NCBI GenBank assembly: GCA_017857395.1
Contig: JAFMDF010000002.1
Coordinates: 1-64,000, forward strand
DNA length: 64,000 bases
Reading direction: 5' to 3'
Source: Bacteroidota bacterium
GTDB taxonomy: Bacteria > Bacteroidota > Bacteroidia > Chitinophagales > Saprospiraceae
The stretch's first letter is position 1. The number at the start of each line of letters is the position of its first letter. Positions 1 through 8,343 of this stretch are shown one piece after another. The notes beneath the pieces are model-generated. The model was not told the DNA's origin. It was given only the letters and a program-made list of their open reading frames with translations, and made no database searches. Position numbers and translations under genes: made by a program.

Positions 1-159
1 ATTATTTTGATAATATTTTATTTTATTAACTAATTTTGGGCGAACCTAGCGAATTATAGCAAAAATAAGTGAAAATTATGAATTAGTCCTTTCTTTTTCG
101 ATGAAAATTATGGGATTGACTATTATAAAAGATATGCTTCAAAAGGAGGGCAGCAATCA

Positions 160-285
160 ATGGGTCAGATATCTAAGTCCTTTGGGTCGAATGAATTTGG
201 TGATAATTCTAACGTTACAATCGATTTAAAAGCGTCAATTAAAGCATTTGTAGAGACGGTTCTGGAACCAGAAGTTCTTGCTTAA
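160..285 (+). CDS. Small ORF, 41 codons, possible remnant or small protein
   Basis: An ATG at 160 opens a 41-codon frame ending in TAA at 285. A purine-rich AAAGGAGGG lies at 142-150, about 9 bases before the ATG, which is unusual because most genes here have no clear Shine-Dalgarno sequence. The same frame is open further upstream to a stop at 79-81 and contains a stretch with Tyr, Lys and Gly, so this could instead be the tail of a broken longer gene. The product is not recognised; it has no membrane segment. A long hairpin follows at 289-387. Confidence 0.25.
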   Translation: MGQISKSFGSNEFGDNSNVTIDLKASIKAFVETVLEPEVLA

Positions 286-288
286 TGT

Positions 289-388
289 TGAGGTAGCTTA
301 ACATGCTGACCGAGAATTCCCGATTTGCTAAATTTTTCAGAATTTAGTAAATCTTCCTATTCTCAATTAGCCTATTAAGCTACCTTTG
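289..388. repeat. Long imperfect inverted repeat (hairpin, about 100 nt)
   Basis: Nested complementary blocks fold onto one another. GGTAGCTTAA near 292-301 pairs with TTAAGCTACC near 376-385. GAGAAT near 312 pairs with ATTCTC near 358-363. GATTTGCTAAATT pairs with AATTTAGTAAATC around a six-base loop. It lies between the small ORF and the DMT permease gene. It could be a terminator, a structured RNA or a miniature mobile element; the sequence alone does not decide. Confidence 0.6.
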
Positions 389-450
389 CAAATCGTAAAA
401 TCGCTTAAAACAAAACGGTTTTCCGATACCGAAAAAATTACCTTTAAGCG

Positions 451-1383
451 ATGAGCAACACTTTCCGAAACAGTTATCTATTTGCTGCCATTATTACGGT
501 AATCGGTGCGATTCTTTTTTCCACCAAAGCGGTATTGATAAAGTTAGCTTATCAACATCCAATTGATAGTTTATCTTTACTAGCGCTACGGATGCTATTC
601 TCCCTACCCTTTTTTATCGGTATTTTAATATTCAGAAAGAATGAAGCTATCGACTTGCCAATAGCTCGTGGAGATTGGTTAAAAATGGCAGCGATTGGTA
701 TGTCGGGTTTTTACTGTGCGAGTTATTTAGATTTTATTGGCTTACAATATATTTCTGCCAGTTTAGAACGCATGGTTTTATACATTTATCCAACCTTAGT
801 GTTACTCATTTCTGCTATTGCATTCAAACAAAAAATTTCTAAAATTCAATACATCGCCCTAGTACTTTCTTATATTGGCGTCGCTATTATTTTTTCTGGT
901 AAAATTTCTACCGTTGGTAATAGTAATCCATTATTAGGGGCATTTTTTGTCTTTTTTGCTGCTTTAACCTATGCTATTTTTCTAGTAGGAAGTGGACAAT
1001 TATTACCAAGAATTGGCACTCGTCGATTCACTTCTTATTCCATGATAGCTGCGGCTGTTGCTGTACTGACTCATAATAGTATTGCTAATGGATTTGATTT
1101 ATTAAAATATCCACTAGAAATTTATGGAATTGTTTTATTCATGGCCATCTTTGCAACCGTCGTCCCTACCTTTATGATTGCAGAAGGGATTCGTATTATT
1201 GGGGCTAATAACTCATCTATTATTGGGGCTATCGGACCTGTTTCTACCATTGTATTAGCTTATTTTCTACTAGGAGAGCGCTTATATCCTCTACAGATAT
1301 TAGGTACTTTATTTGTCATTTCGGGCGTTTTATTAATAACTTTGAATAAAAACAAACAACGGCTGAATAGTAAATCTATATGA
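451..1383 (+). CDS. DMT-superfamily permease, EamA family
   Basis: A 310-residue, very hydrophobic protein with about ten membrane helices arranged as two EamA repeats (about 12-150 and 165-300), the usual layout and length of inner-membrane drug/metabolite transporters. An early helix segment ISTKAV-like stretch and a loop with TRRF between the halves fit the family. Substrate cannot be told from sequence; family members export amino acids, nucleosides or other metabolites. The stop codon overlaps the start of the next gene by four bases (ATGA at 1380-1383), so the two are probably translated together. Confidence 0.85.
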   Translation: MSNTFRNSYLFAAIITVIGAILFSTKAVLIKLAYQHPIDSLSLLALRMLFSLPFFIGILIFRKNEAIDLPIARGDWLKMAAIGMSGFYCASYLDFIGLQYISASLERMVLYIYPTLVLLISAIAFKQKISKIQYIALVLSYIGVAIIFSGKISTVGNSNPLLGAFFVFFAALTYAIFLVGSGQLLPRIGTRRFTSYSMIAAAVAVLTHNSIANGFDLLKYPLEIYGIVLFMAIFATVVPTFMIAEGIRIIGANNSSIIGAIGPVSTIVLAYFLLGERLYPLQILGTLFVISGVLLITLNKNKQRLNSKSI

Positions 1384-2396
1384 AACGACTTTTCTTTTTT
1401 ATAATAATTGGTTCTAGCTTATTCTTTTCCTATTGTCAAGATACAGCGGAAGCAACCGAAGAAGTTACAGCAAATACTAACTTATCTACAACGGGTAATC
1501 CTGCTATTGACGGTTTAAGCGTTGCTATTGCAGATAATCCTAGTGACCCAAGTTTGTATGCTAAACGTGCCGATATGTTTTACCAGAATGAAGGCTACGA
1601 TGAGGCAATTAGTGATTTGCAAAAAGCATTGAGTTTTGATTCCACCAATGTCGATTATTTGCATTTATTAGCGGATGTTTATTTGGATTATTATCAATCC
1701 TATCCTGCAATTAATACGATGATGAAAGCGGCAACGTTATACCCAACAAGAATTCCAACGCTTTTAAAATTATCCGAATTTCAGCTAATTTTAAAACAAT
1801 ACGATAAGTCAATTAATACAATTAATGAAGTTTTAAAATTAGAGCAATTAAATGCAGAAGCTTATTTTATGCTCGGTTTAAATTTTAAAGAACAAGGTAA
1901 TATTGACCGTGCAATGGGCAGTTTTCAAACGGCTGTGGAAAACAACCCTGATTTGGTGGACGCTTGGATTAATTTGGGGCAACTACATGCCGAAAAAGGA
2001 AGCAATCTTGCTAAGTATTATTTTGAGAATGCGGTCAAAGTAGCACCAAATAATATTACTGCATTACACGCCAAAGCAGAATTTTTGCATTTTTCCGATG
2101 ACCGACAAGGCGCTATTGAAACCTATCGACAAATCAATAATATTGACCCTGATTATTCAGAATCTTTATTTAATACAGGCATTATTTATTTAGAAATGGA
2201 TTCTTTAGCACAAGCAAAAAAGCATTTTAATATGGCGGTTGTAACATCGCCTACTTATATTATTGCTTATTATTATCGAGGATTAGTCTTGGAGATGGAA
2301 GGTAATATCGCTAGTGCTAAAAAGGATTACCAGACGGCTTTAAATTTTAATCCTGAATTTGTTCGTGCGCAGGAGGCTTTGGCTCGGTTAAAGTGA
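1380..2396 (+). CDS. TPR-repeat lipoprotein
   Basis: 338 residues. The N-terminus is a lipoprotein signal: basic MKR, a hydrophobic stretch, then FSYC with Cys19 as the likely lipidated residue, followed by an acidic Thr/Glu linker. From about residue 40 to the end it is a run of tetratricopeptide repeats (for example around 60-90, 160-190 and 295-325 with the A..Y..A....P pattern). TPR solenoids bind peptides or assemble complexes. It is likely anchored in an envelope membrane facing the periplasm. It overlaps the EamA gene by four bases. The partner is unknown. Confidence 0.8.
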   Translation: MKRLFFFIIIGSSLFFSYCQDTAEATEEVTANTNLSTTGNPAIDGLSVAIADNPSDPSLYAKRADMFYQNEGYDEAISDLQKALSFDSTNVDYLHLLADVYLDYYQSYPAINTMMKAATLYPTRIPTLLKLSEFQLILKQYDKSINTINEVLKLEQLNAEAYFMLGLNFKEQGNIDRAMGSFQTAVENNPDLVDAWINLGQLHAEKGSNLAKYYFENAVKVAPNNITALHAKAEFLHFSDDRQGAIETYRQINNIDPDYSESLFNTGIIYLEMDSLAQAKKHFNMAVVTSPTYIIAYYYRGLVLEMEGNIASAKKDYQTALNFNPEFVRAQEALARLK

Positions 2397-2522
2397 TTAT
2401 GAAAAATATCTCTAGCCAATTTTGTTGTTTTTCTTTTGATTCTAGTTTAATAATAATGTTTTGAATAAAAATTCTATTTGAATCCTTATATTAGCTGATT
2501 AATAAAAATAGCTTCAATAAAT

Positions 2523-4040
2523 ATGAAACCCAAATTATTCACGATACTTATTCTAGTTTTTGCTTACAGCTTAACAACCTTCGCCCAAATAAAAGGCAAA
2601 AACCTAGACGACCTAGCCCATAAATACGCCACCGAATCCTTTGACCGACTCTATGAATTATTGTCCATTCCCAATGATGCGCATTACCCAAAAGACATCG
2701 AACGAAACATCCAATGGTGTGAAAAGGAATTCCAAAAAAGGGGATTTGCTACTAACCGCTTAGCAACAGAAACTGTTCCTTTGTTATTAGCAGAACGCAA
2801 AAAAGAAGGAGCAGATAAAACGGTTTTAATCTATTTGCAGATTGATGGACAACCAGTTGATAAAACGAAGTGGTTTCAAGAAAGCCCTTGGAAACCTGCC
2901 TTAAAACAAAAGGATACAAATGGCGAGTGGCAAGAAATTGATTGGCAAAATATCCACACCAATTATAATCCAGAATTAAGAGTCTTTGCTCGGTCTACGG
3001 CTGATTCTAAGGGCGCCGCTAATGGTTTTTTGGCGGCCTTGGATGCGACTAAGGGCATCGCTCAACCCAATTTTAACATCAAAGTCATCATGGATTTTGA
3101 AGAAGAATTAGGTTCGCCAGAATTACCAAAAGCGGTGGATAAATATAGCAAAGAATTAGCGGCAGATATGTTAATTATTTTTGATGGCCCACGACATATT
3201 TCTAACCAACCTACGTTAACTTTTGGCGCAAGAGGTATTTCCGAAATTACCTTAACCGTATTTGGCCCAAGAACACCTCAGCATAGTGGACATTACGGCA
3301 ATTATGCACCCAATCCTGCTGTTCGATTAGCGCAACTCATTGCTTCTATGAAAGATGCAGATGGTCGAGTCACCATTCCTGGATTTTATGATGGCATACA
3401 TTTGGATGAAGCAACTAAAGCAATCTTGGCAAAAGTACCAGATGATGAAAAAGTTATCCAAAAAAGTATAGGCATTGCAGCACCCGATAAAGTAGGAAAT
3501 AATTATCAAGAAGCCATTCAATATCCCTCATTAAATGTTCGAGGTATGCGGTCAGGTTGGGTCGGAATTCGTTCTCGAACGATCGTGCCAGCTACAGCGA
3601 CTGCTGAAATTGATGTGCGCCTAGTGATGGAAAGTGACCCTGAGTGGTTATTGGGTTTGGTACGTAGTCATATTCAAGCCCAAGGCTATTATGTAGTCGA
3701 TAAAGAACCAACAGAAGCAGAGCGCATGAAGTACAACCGCATTGTTTTTATGCGAGCAGTAACTTCTTATCGAGCTTATCGAACAGCGTTTGATTCAACA
3801 GTTGGTTTATGGTTGGATAAAGCATTGACTAGAGCTTTTGGACAAACGCCAATTAAAATTAGAAATAGCGGTGGGTCGATTCCAATTTCTCCTTTTGTCA
3901 CCACTTTAGGCATTCCTGCGGTGACCGTTCCTATAGTAAATCGAGATAATAACCAACATAGTCCAAATGAGAATCTTCGATTGGGTAATTATGTGGATGG
4001 CGTGAAGACTTATATTGCGGTATTGACGGAGCGATTGTAA
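2523..4040 (+). CDS. Secreted M20-family metallopeptidase-like protein
   Basis: 505 residues with a Sec signal peptide ending near TTFAQ (about residue 22). The M20 layout is clear: metal site 1 region YLQIDGQP at 104-111, Asp161 in STADSKG, the EEE-G-S block at 193-198, a lid domain, GGSIPIS near 450 and a C-terminal His in NQHSP. M20 enzymes are di-zinc peptidases or deacylases. The canonical first ligand in GHxDVQP is His; here the aligned residue is Gln106, while Asp108 is kept. The metal site is therefore altered, and activity is uncertain. A perfect inverted repeat follows the gene. Confidence 0.8.
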   Translation: MKPKLFTILILVFAYSLTTFAQIKGKNLDDLAHKYATESFDRLYELLSIPNDAHYPKDIERNIQWCEKEFQKRGFATNRLATETVPLLLAERKKEGADKTVLIYLQIDGQPVDKTKWFQESPWKPALKQKDTNGEWQEIDWQNIHTNYNPELRVFARSTADSKGAANGFLAALDATKGIAQPNFNIKVIMDFEEELGSPELPKAVDKYSKELAADMLIIFDGPRHISNQPTLTFGARGISEITLTVFGPRTPQHSGHYGNYAPNPAVRLAQLIASMKDADGRVTIPGFYDGIHLDEATKAILAKVPDDEKVIQKSIGIAAPDKVGNNYQEAIQYPSLNVRGMRSGWVGIRSRTIVPATATAEIDVRLVMESDPEWLLGLVRSHIQAQGYYVVDKEPTEAERMKYNRIVFMRAVTSYRAYRTAFDSTVGLWLDKALTRAFGQTPIKIRNSGGSIPISPFVTTLGIPAVTVPIVNRDNNQHSPNENLRLGNYVDGVKTYIAVLTERL

Positions 4041-4053
4041 TATGAAAAGCATT

Positions 4054-4127
4054 AATTATAAGTAGTTTAGGTTTCTAGCCTGAATGGTATTTTATATTTA
4101 GGCTAGAAACCTAAACTACTTATAATT
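4054..4127. terminator. Perfect 28-bp inverted repeat between convergent genes, likely bidirectional terminator
   Basis: Arms at 4054-4081 and 4100-4127 are perfectly complementary over 28 bases around an 18-base loop. The right arm contains the stop codon of the convergent DUF1080 gene. T-rich tracts follow on the plus side. The arm text (GTAGTTTAGGTTTCTAGCCTG) resembles that of the extragenic repeats at 8129 and 11239, so it may be a degenerate member of the same repeat family used as a terminator. Confidence 0.7.
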
Positions 4128-4878
4128 TTCTAATTTTAAGATTCCTAAATCGAATATCATTCCCCCAACCTTGCAAGCCAATATGTCCTTTGGGAGAAGT
4201 AGCGAAATATGCCTGATTAAAATTACTATTTGCCATTAATTCCTTCCATTCTGGAGAATTCCAATCGTATTCAATGCATAATTTTCCATTCAACCAATGT
4301 TCGACATGTCCTTTTTCAACTTTAATTCTTGCCTTATACCATTTACCTTTACCAATAGCGGGATTAATAATGCCATCGTATAAATTGAAAGCATCGCCTG
4401 TCAAATGTTTGTGCATAAAGTCTGCGCCTTGGGTATTGAGGTAGGTTTGATTATCGACCAATTGATATTCAGGAGCACTCTGATAAATAGGTTGCCCCTC
4501 AATTTCTTTTACAAAATAAAAAATCCCACTATTAGCAGCTTCGGTTAAATTAAATTCTAGGATTAATTCAAAATCATCGTATTGTTCTTTAGTAATCAAA
4601 TTATCTGTACCATGTCCAACAATTTCTCCAGCTCTAGCTTGCCAAGTTTTAGGTAATTTACCATTCAAATTATACCCTTTCCACTTATCCAAAGAACGTC
4701 CATCAAATAATAATTGCCAACCATCTTTAATTTCCTTTTCGGTAATACTATTTGTTAGTGCTACCACTTCAATAGGTTTTTTTATTACTTTTTCAGTAGC
4801 TTTTTTTTCTGGTTGATTTTGGCAAGCAAAAGTTAAAAAAGTACTGATAATAAATAAACAGAGTGATTTGAATTGCAT
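4120..4878 (-). CDS. DUF1080 (3-keto-disaccharide hydrolase type) lipoprotein
   Basis: 252 residues. The lipoprotein signal ends at TFAC, with Cys19 lipidated. From about residue 53 (GWQLLFDGRSLDKW) to the end it matches the DUF1080 concanavalin-like fold, with the typical DGRSL, GEIVG, FELILEF and GHIGLQ elements. Family members act in the periplasm on 3-keto-glycosides made by Gfo/Idh dehydrogenases. None of those partners is here; the nearest candidate is the divergent MFS transporter at 5081. Function in this organism is inferred from the family only. Confidence 0.82.
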   Translation of the reverse strand: MQFKSLCLFIISTFLTFACQNQPEKKATEKVIKKPIEVVALTNSITEKEIKDGWQLLFDGRSLDKWKGYNLNGKLPKTWQARAGEIVGHGTDNLITKEQYDDFELILEFNLTEAANSGIFYFVKEIEGQPIYQSAPEYQLVDNQTYLNTQGADFMHKHLTGDAFNLYDGIINPAIGKGKWYKARIKVEKGHVEHWLNGKLCIEYDWNSPEWKELMANSNFNQAYFATSPKGHIGLQGWGNDIRFRNLKIRKL

Positions 4879-5080
4879 TATTTTTATTTTAAAAATGAGG
4901 ATAGTTGGTTCGTTTAAATTTAAAAAACAGGATGCTTAGTGTCAAAAATACCCAAAGTTATTTAATAATTGATTAATTTCGATTTTTAGAATTTAAAATT
5001 TTGGAAACAAGGCAATAATCCGTATCATTGACGGAATTTAATTTATGCAATCATTTTCAAAACGAATAATCTAATTTAAG

Positions 5081-6289
5081 ATGACGAACGAAAAAAAATT
5101 ATTTTATGGTAGTTGTTTTGCCTTAATTACAACTGCGCTTTCCTTTAGTTTGAGAGCAGGTGTACTGCCTCAAATACAGGGCGAACTCGGATTAACAGGT
5201 GAACAATTGGGCTTTATTAATCAAATGTGGTTTTTAGGTTTTCCAATTGCTATGGTGATTGGTGGATTGGTCTACCATACAGTAGGTGGAAAGAGAATTA
5301 TGCAATTTGCTTTTTTAGCCCACATGCTTGGTATTATCCTGACCATTTATTCGGGTAGCTATACGGTGTTGCTTATTTCTACCTTGTTAATTGGTTTAGG
5401 AAATGGTTGTACAGAAGCAGCTTGTAATCCGATGATTGCAGATACCTACGAAGGAAACATGATGAGTAAGATGATGAATCGGTTTCACATGTGGTTTCCT
5501 GGTGGAATAGTAATAGGTAGTTTGTTATCTAAATTTATGACAGATGGTGGAGTTGGCTATCAAATGCAGTTAGCGATGATGGTTATTCCGACTTTGATTT
5601 ATGCTTACTTATTTATGACTTCAGACTGGCCAAAAGCAAAAGTGGCAGAAGCGGCTTCTATTAGTAGTAATTTCAAAGCGATGCTGTCTCCTTTATTCTT
5701 GTTTATGGCGGCATGTATGGCATTGACGGCTATTTCAGAATTTGGTCCACAACAATGGTCTAGTTTGATATTGGCCAAGAGTGGTGCGCAACCCATGTTA
5801 ATTTTAGCTTTAGTAACGGGTGTCATGGCAGTTGCTAGATATTTTGGTGGGGAAATGGTGCATCAGTTTAATACAACAGGTGTATTATTAGGTTCAGCTA
5901 TTTTAGCGGCGATAGGCGTTTATTTATTAAGTACGCAAACAGGTACCATGGCTTATGTAGCTGCTTTTGTCTTTGCACTAGGTGTAGCTTATTTCTGGCC
6001 AAATATGATTGGTTTTGTAGCAGATTATATTCCAGAAAGTGGGGCTTTAGGAATGTCCATAGTAGGCGCTGTAGGGATGTTTTCTACTTCTATTTTTCAG
6101 CCTATTATTGGTGGATGGATTGATAGAGATATTGCAACAACAGCGGCTACAGGTTTAACTGGGGATGAATTGGAATTAGTCGCTGGGCAAGCGACTTTAG
6201 GGACAATGGTTACTTTTCCAGCTATCCTGATTGTAGCGTTTACTATTCTTTATTTTTGGATGAAAAATCGAACACCAGCTACTGCTTAA
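5081..6289 (+). CDS. MFS transporter
   Basis: 402 residues with about twelve membrane helices. The loop after helix 2 carries GGKRIMQF, a weak form of the MFS A-motif, and helix 4-5 contains GLGNGCTEAACNP and FPGGIVIGS, typical of sugar-type MFS carriers in Bacteroidota that often sit near DUF1080 genes. Substrate is unknown; a sugar or glycoside is a reasonable guess from the divergent DUF1080 neighbour. The gene stands alone and is followed by a strong terminator. Confidence 0.8.
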   Translation: MTNEKKLFYGSCFALITTALSFSLRAGVLPQIQGELGLTGEQLGFINQMWFLGFPIAMVIGGLVYHTVGGKRIMQFAFLAHMLGIILTIYSGSYTVLLISTLLIGLGNGCTEAACNPMIADTYEGNMMSKMMNRFHMWFPGGIVIGSLLSKFMTDGGVGYQMQLAMMVIPTLIYAYLFMTSDWPKAKVAEAASISSNFKAMLSPLFLFMAACMALTAISEFGPQQWSSLILAKSGAQPMLILALVTGVMAVARYFGGEMVHQFNTTGVLLGSAILAAIGVYLLSTQTGTMAYVAAFVFALGVAYFWPNMIGFVADYIPESGALGMSIVGAVGMFSTSIFQPIIGGWIDRDIATTAATGLTGDELELVAGQATLGTMVTFPAILIVAFTILYFWMKNRTPATA

Positions 6290-6320
6290 ATAAATATTGA
6301 AAAATAATTCTTTAGTAATA

Positions 6321-6375
6321 AAAGCCTCTTGTGTCAGTTTAAGTATCTCCTAGATGAACACACAAGAGGCTTTTT
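6321..6375 (+). terminator. Rho-independent terminator after the MFS gene
   Basis: Arms AAAGCCTCTTGTGT (6321-6334) and ACACAAGAGGCTTT (6358-6371) pair perfectly over 14 bases, followed by a T run. It sits 31 bases after the MFS stop codon. Confidence 0.85.
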
Positions 6376-6807
6376 TATGTCTATTCCTTCCTTTACAACA
6401 TCGAATCGAATAATAGCTTACCTCAAGCGATTCTCTATGGAATCCCTACAAATAATAAACTGTGTTACCTCGAAGTAAGAAAAGCACCATCTTTGTTTTA
6501 TGATTGAATGCCTCAACAAGTTTATTTTTTGAATATACTAGTGATTCATGATTAAGCGCATTAAGGGTAAAATAAGTAATAGCTTTTATTTTTTGCAACC
6601 AATTGTTTGTTAGGAAACTGTACCAGCTACCAACTTTTTACTGCCTATTGCATTAGGTCTATTATTTACAAAATAAAAACATCCTTTTTATAAAAGTATC
6701 TCTTAGACTGTTTTATCTTTGAGTTCGATTCAAAAAATGCTATAATACAATTAAACAGGAATGCTATTAAAAATAGTCAACCTATTTTAAACTATAAAAC
6801 TACACGA
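6376..6807 (+). promoter_or_regulatory. Intergenic region with a likely murA promoter
   Basis: No convincing gene in this stretch. A perfect Bacteroidota -7 box, TATCTTTG, lies at 6714-6721, giving a leader of about 80 bases to the murA start at 6808. No clear -33 TTG is seen at the right distance. A GAGTTCGATTC just downstream resembles a tRNA T-loop by chance, but no cloverleaf can be built around it. Confidence 0.4.
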
Positions 6808-8127
6808 ATGCCATCAGAATCTTTTAAAGTTGTCGGCGGACAAAAACTAAAAGGAAGTATTACCCCTCAAGGAGCTAAAAATGAAACCTTACAAATTTTA
6901 TGTGCGGTCTTATTGACGGACAAAAAAGTGACCATTACAAATGTCCCTGACATTATTGATGTTCAACGTTTAATTGCCTTGCTCAAAGGTTTAGGCGTAA
7001 AGGTGAAAAAGAAGGCGGAGGATACTTATACCTTTCAAGCAAAGAATGTAGATTTAGATTTTTTTGAATCGCCCGAATTTCAGAAAGATGCTAAGAAGAT
7101 TAGAGGTTCAGTTATGTTAATCGGCCCTTTATTGGCTCGATTTGGTAGAGCCTTTTTACCTAAACCTGGTGGCGATAAAATTGGTCGTAGGCGATTGGAT
7201 ACGCATTTTATTGGTTTCCAGAAACTAGGCGCTATTTTTAATTATGATGATAAAAAAAGTTGTTATCATATTGAAGGGTCTAAACTAAAAGGGACTTTTA
7301 TCTTAATGGATGAAATTTCTGTGACAGGTACCGCAAATATTGTACTAGCAGCCGTTTTAGCCAAAGGCACCACTCAGATATATAATGCTGCTTGCGAACC
7401 CTATTTACAGCAACTATGCAAAATGCTCAATCGAATGGGCGCAAAAATTTCGGGTATTGGGTCTAATTTATTGACCATTGATGGAGTTAAATCCTTAAAA
7501 GGAACAAATCACCGTATTCTACCCGATATGATTGAAATCGGTAGTTTCATTGGTTTAGCAGCAATGACAGGGTCAGAAATTACCATTAAAGATGCCGCAG
7601 TCAAAGAATTGGGAAATATTTTATCCGTCTTTCGACGAATGGGCATTCAAATGGATATTCAAGGAGACGATATTTATATTCCACCTCAAACACATTACGA
7701 GATCCAAACTTTTATTGATGGGTCAATTATGACCATTTATGATTCACCTTGGCCAGGATTTACGCCTGATTTGATGAGTATTATTTTAGTCATGGCAACA
7801 CAGGCTAGAGGTAGTGTGTTGATTCATCAAAAGATGTTTGAGAGTCGCTTATTCTTTGTCGATAAATTGATTGATATGGGCGCTCAAATTATTCTTTGTG
7901 ACCCACATAGAGCAACCGTTATTGGTTTGGATAGACGTTACGCATTAAAGGCAATAGAGATGACTTCGCCCGATATTCGAGCAGGTGTTTCTTTATTAAT
8001 TGCAGCCATGTCTGCTAATGGAACTAGTGTTATTCATAATATTCAGCAAATTGACCGAGGGTATCAAAATATTGATAAACGATTAAACGCTTTAGGCGCA
8101 GATATTCAACGGGTGGTTATAGCTTAA
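6808..8127 (+). CDS. murA: UDP-N-acetylglucosamine 1-carboxyvinyltransferase
   Basis: 439 residues, the normal length. It transfers enolpyruvate from PEP to UDP-GlcNAc, the first committed step of peptidoglycan synthesis, in the cytosol. The start KVVGGQKLKGSITPQGAKNE and the GPLLARFG/PGG region are characteristic. The residue equal to the catalytic Cys115 of E. coli is Asp123 here (PGGDKIG instead of PGGCAIG). Asp at this site is known in natural fosfomycin-insensitive MurA proteins, so this enzyme is predicted to be insensitive. The gene appears monocistronic, followed by an extragenic repeat. Confidence 0.95.
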   Translation: MPSESFKVVGGQKLKGSITPQGAKNETLQILCAVLLTDKKVTITNVPDIIDVQRLIALLKGLGVKVKKKAEDTYTFQAKNVDLDFFESPEFQKDAKKIRGSVMLIGPLLARFGRAFLPKPGGDKIGRRRLDTHFIGFQKLGAIFNYDDKKSCYHIEGSKLKGTFILMDEISVTGTANIVLAAVLAKGTTQIYNAACEPYLQQLCKMLNRMGAKISGIGSNLLTIDGVKSLKGTNHRILPDMIEIGSFIGLAAMTGSEITIKDAAVKELGNILSVFRRMGIQMDIQGDDIYIPPQTHYEIQTFIDGSIMTIYDSPWPGFTPDLMSIILVMATQARGSVLIHQKMFESRLFFVDKLIDMGAQIILCDPHRATVIGLDRRYALKAIEMTSPDIRAGVSLLIAAMSANGTSVIHNIQQIDRGYQNIDKRLNALGADIQRVVIA

Positions 8128-8128
8128 A

Positions 8129-8275
8129 AACTGGTAGCACAGGCTTCAGCCTGTCCTGTTCAGCGACCTTTAGGTTGGTGCTGTATAGTTCAATTTTTCG
8201 TTTGGGTATTTTATCTAAACAAATCAAGGTCTAAAGACCTTGGAACGGAACAGACTAAAATCTGTGCTACCAGTT
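8129..8275. repeat. Extragenic palindromic repeat unit made of small hairpins
   Basis: Outer arms AACTGGTAGCACAG (8129-8142) and CTGTGCTACCAGTT (8262-8275) are perfectly complementary. Inside are further mini-hairpins with short loops: ACAGGCTTCAGCCTGT (8139-8154), ACCTTTAGGT (8168-8177 region), AGGTCTAAAGACCT (8227-8240) and CAGACTAAAATCTG (8251-8264). A shorter relative lies after uvrA at 11239-11274, and fragments occur at 11323-11370. The whole unit lies between murA and uvrA. Confidence 0.75.
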
Positions 8276-8343
8276 AAACATACCTGCTTGAATTGAGTTT
8301 CTATTGAAAAGAAAGTAAATAAGTTTTCGCAACTCGCACAACT

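Noticed and set aside
6714-6735. T-loop-like GAGTTCGATTC suggesting a tRNA
   Set aside because: No acceptor stem, anticodon arm or D-arm can be built around it; it overlaps a -7 promoter box.
8129-8275. Repeat unit as an insertion sequence end
   Set aside because: No transposase frame or target-site duplication is visible in the window.
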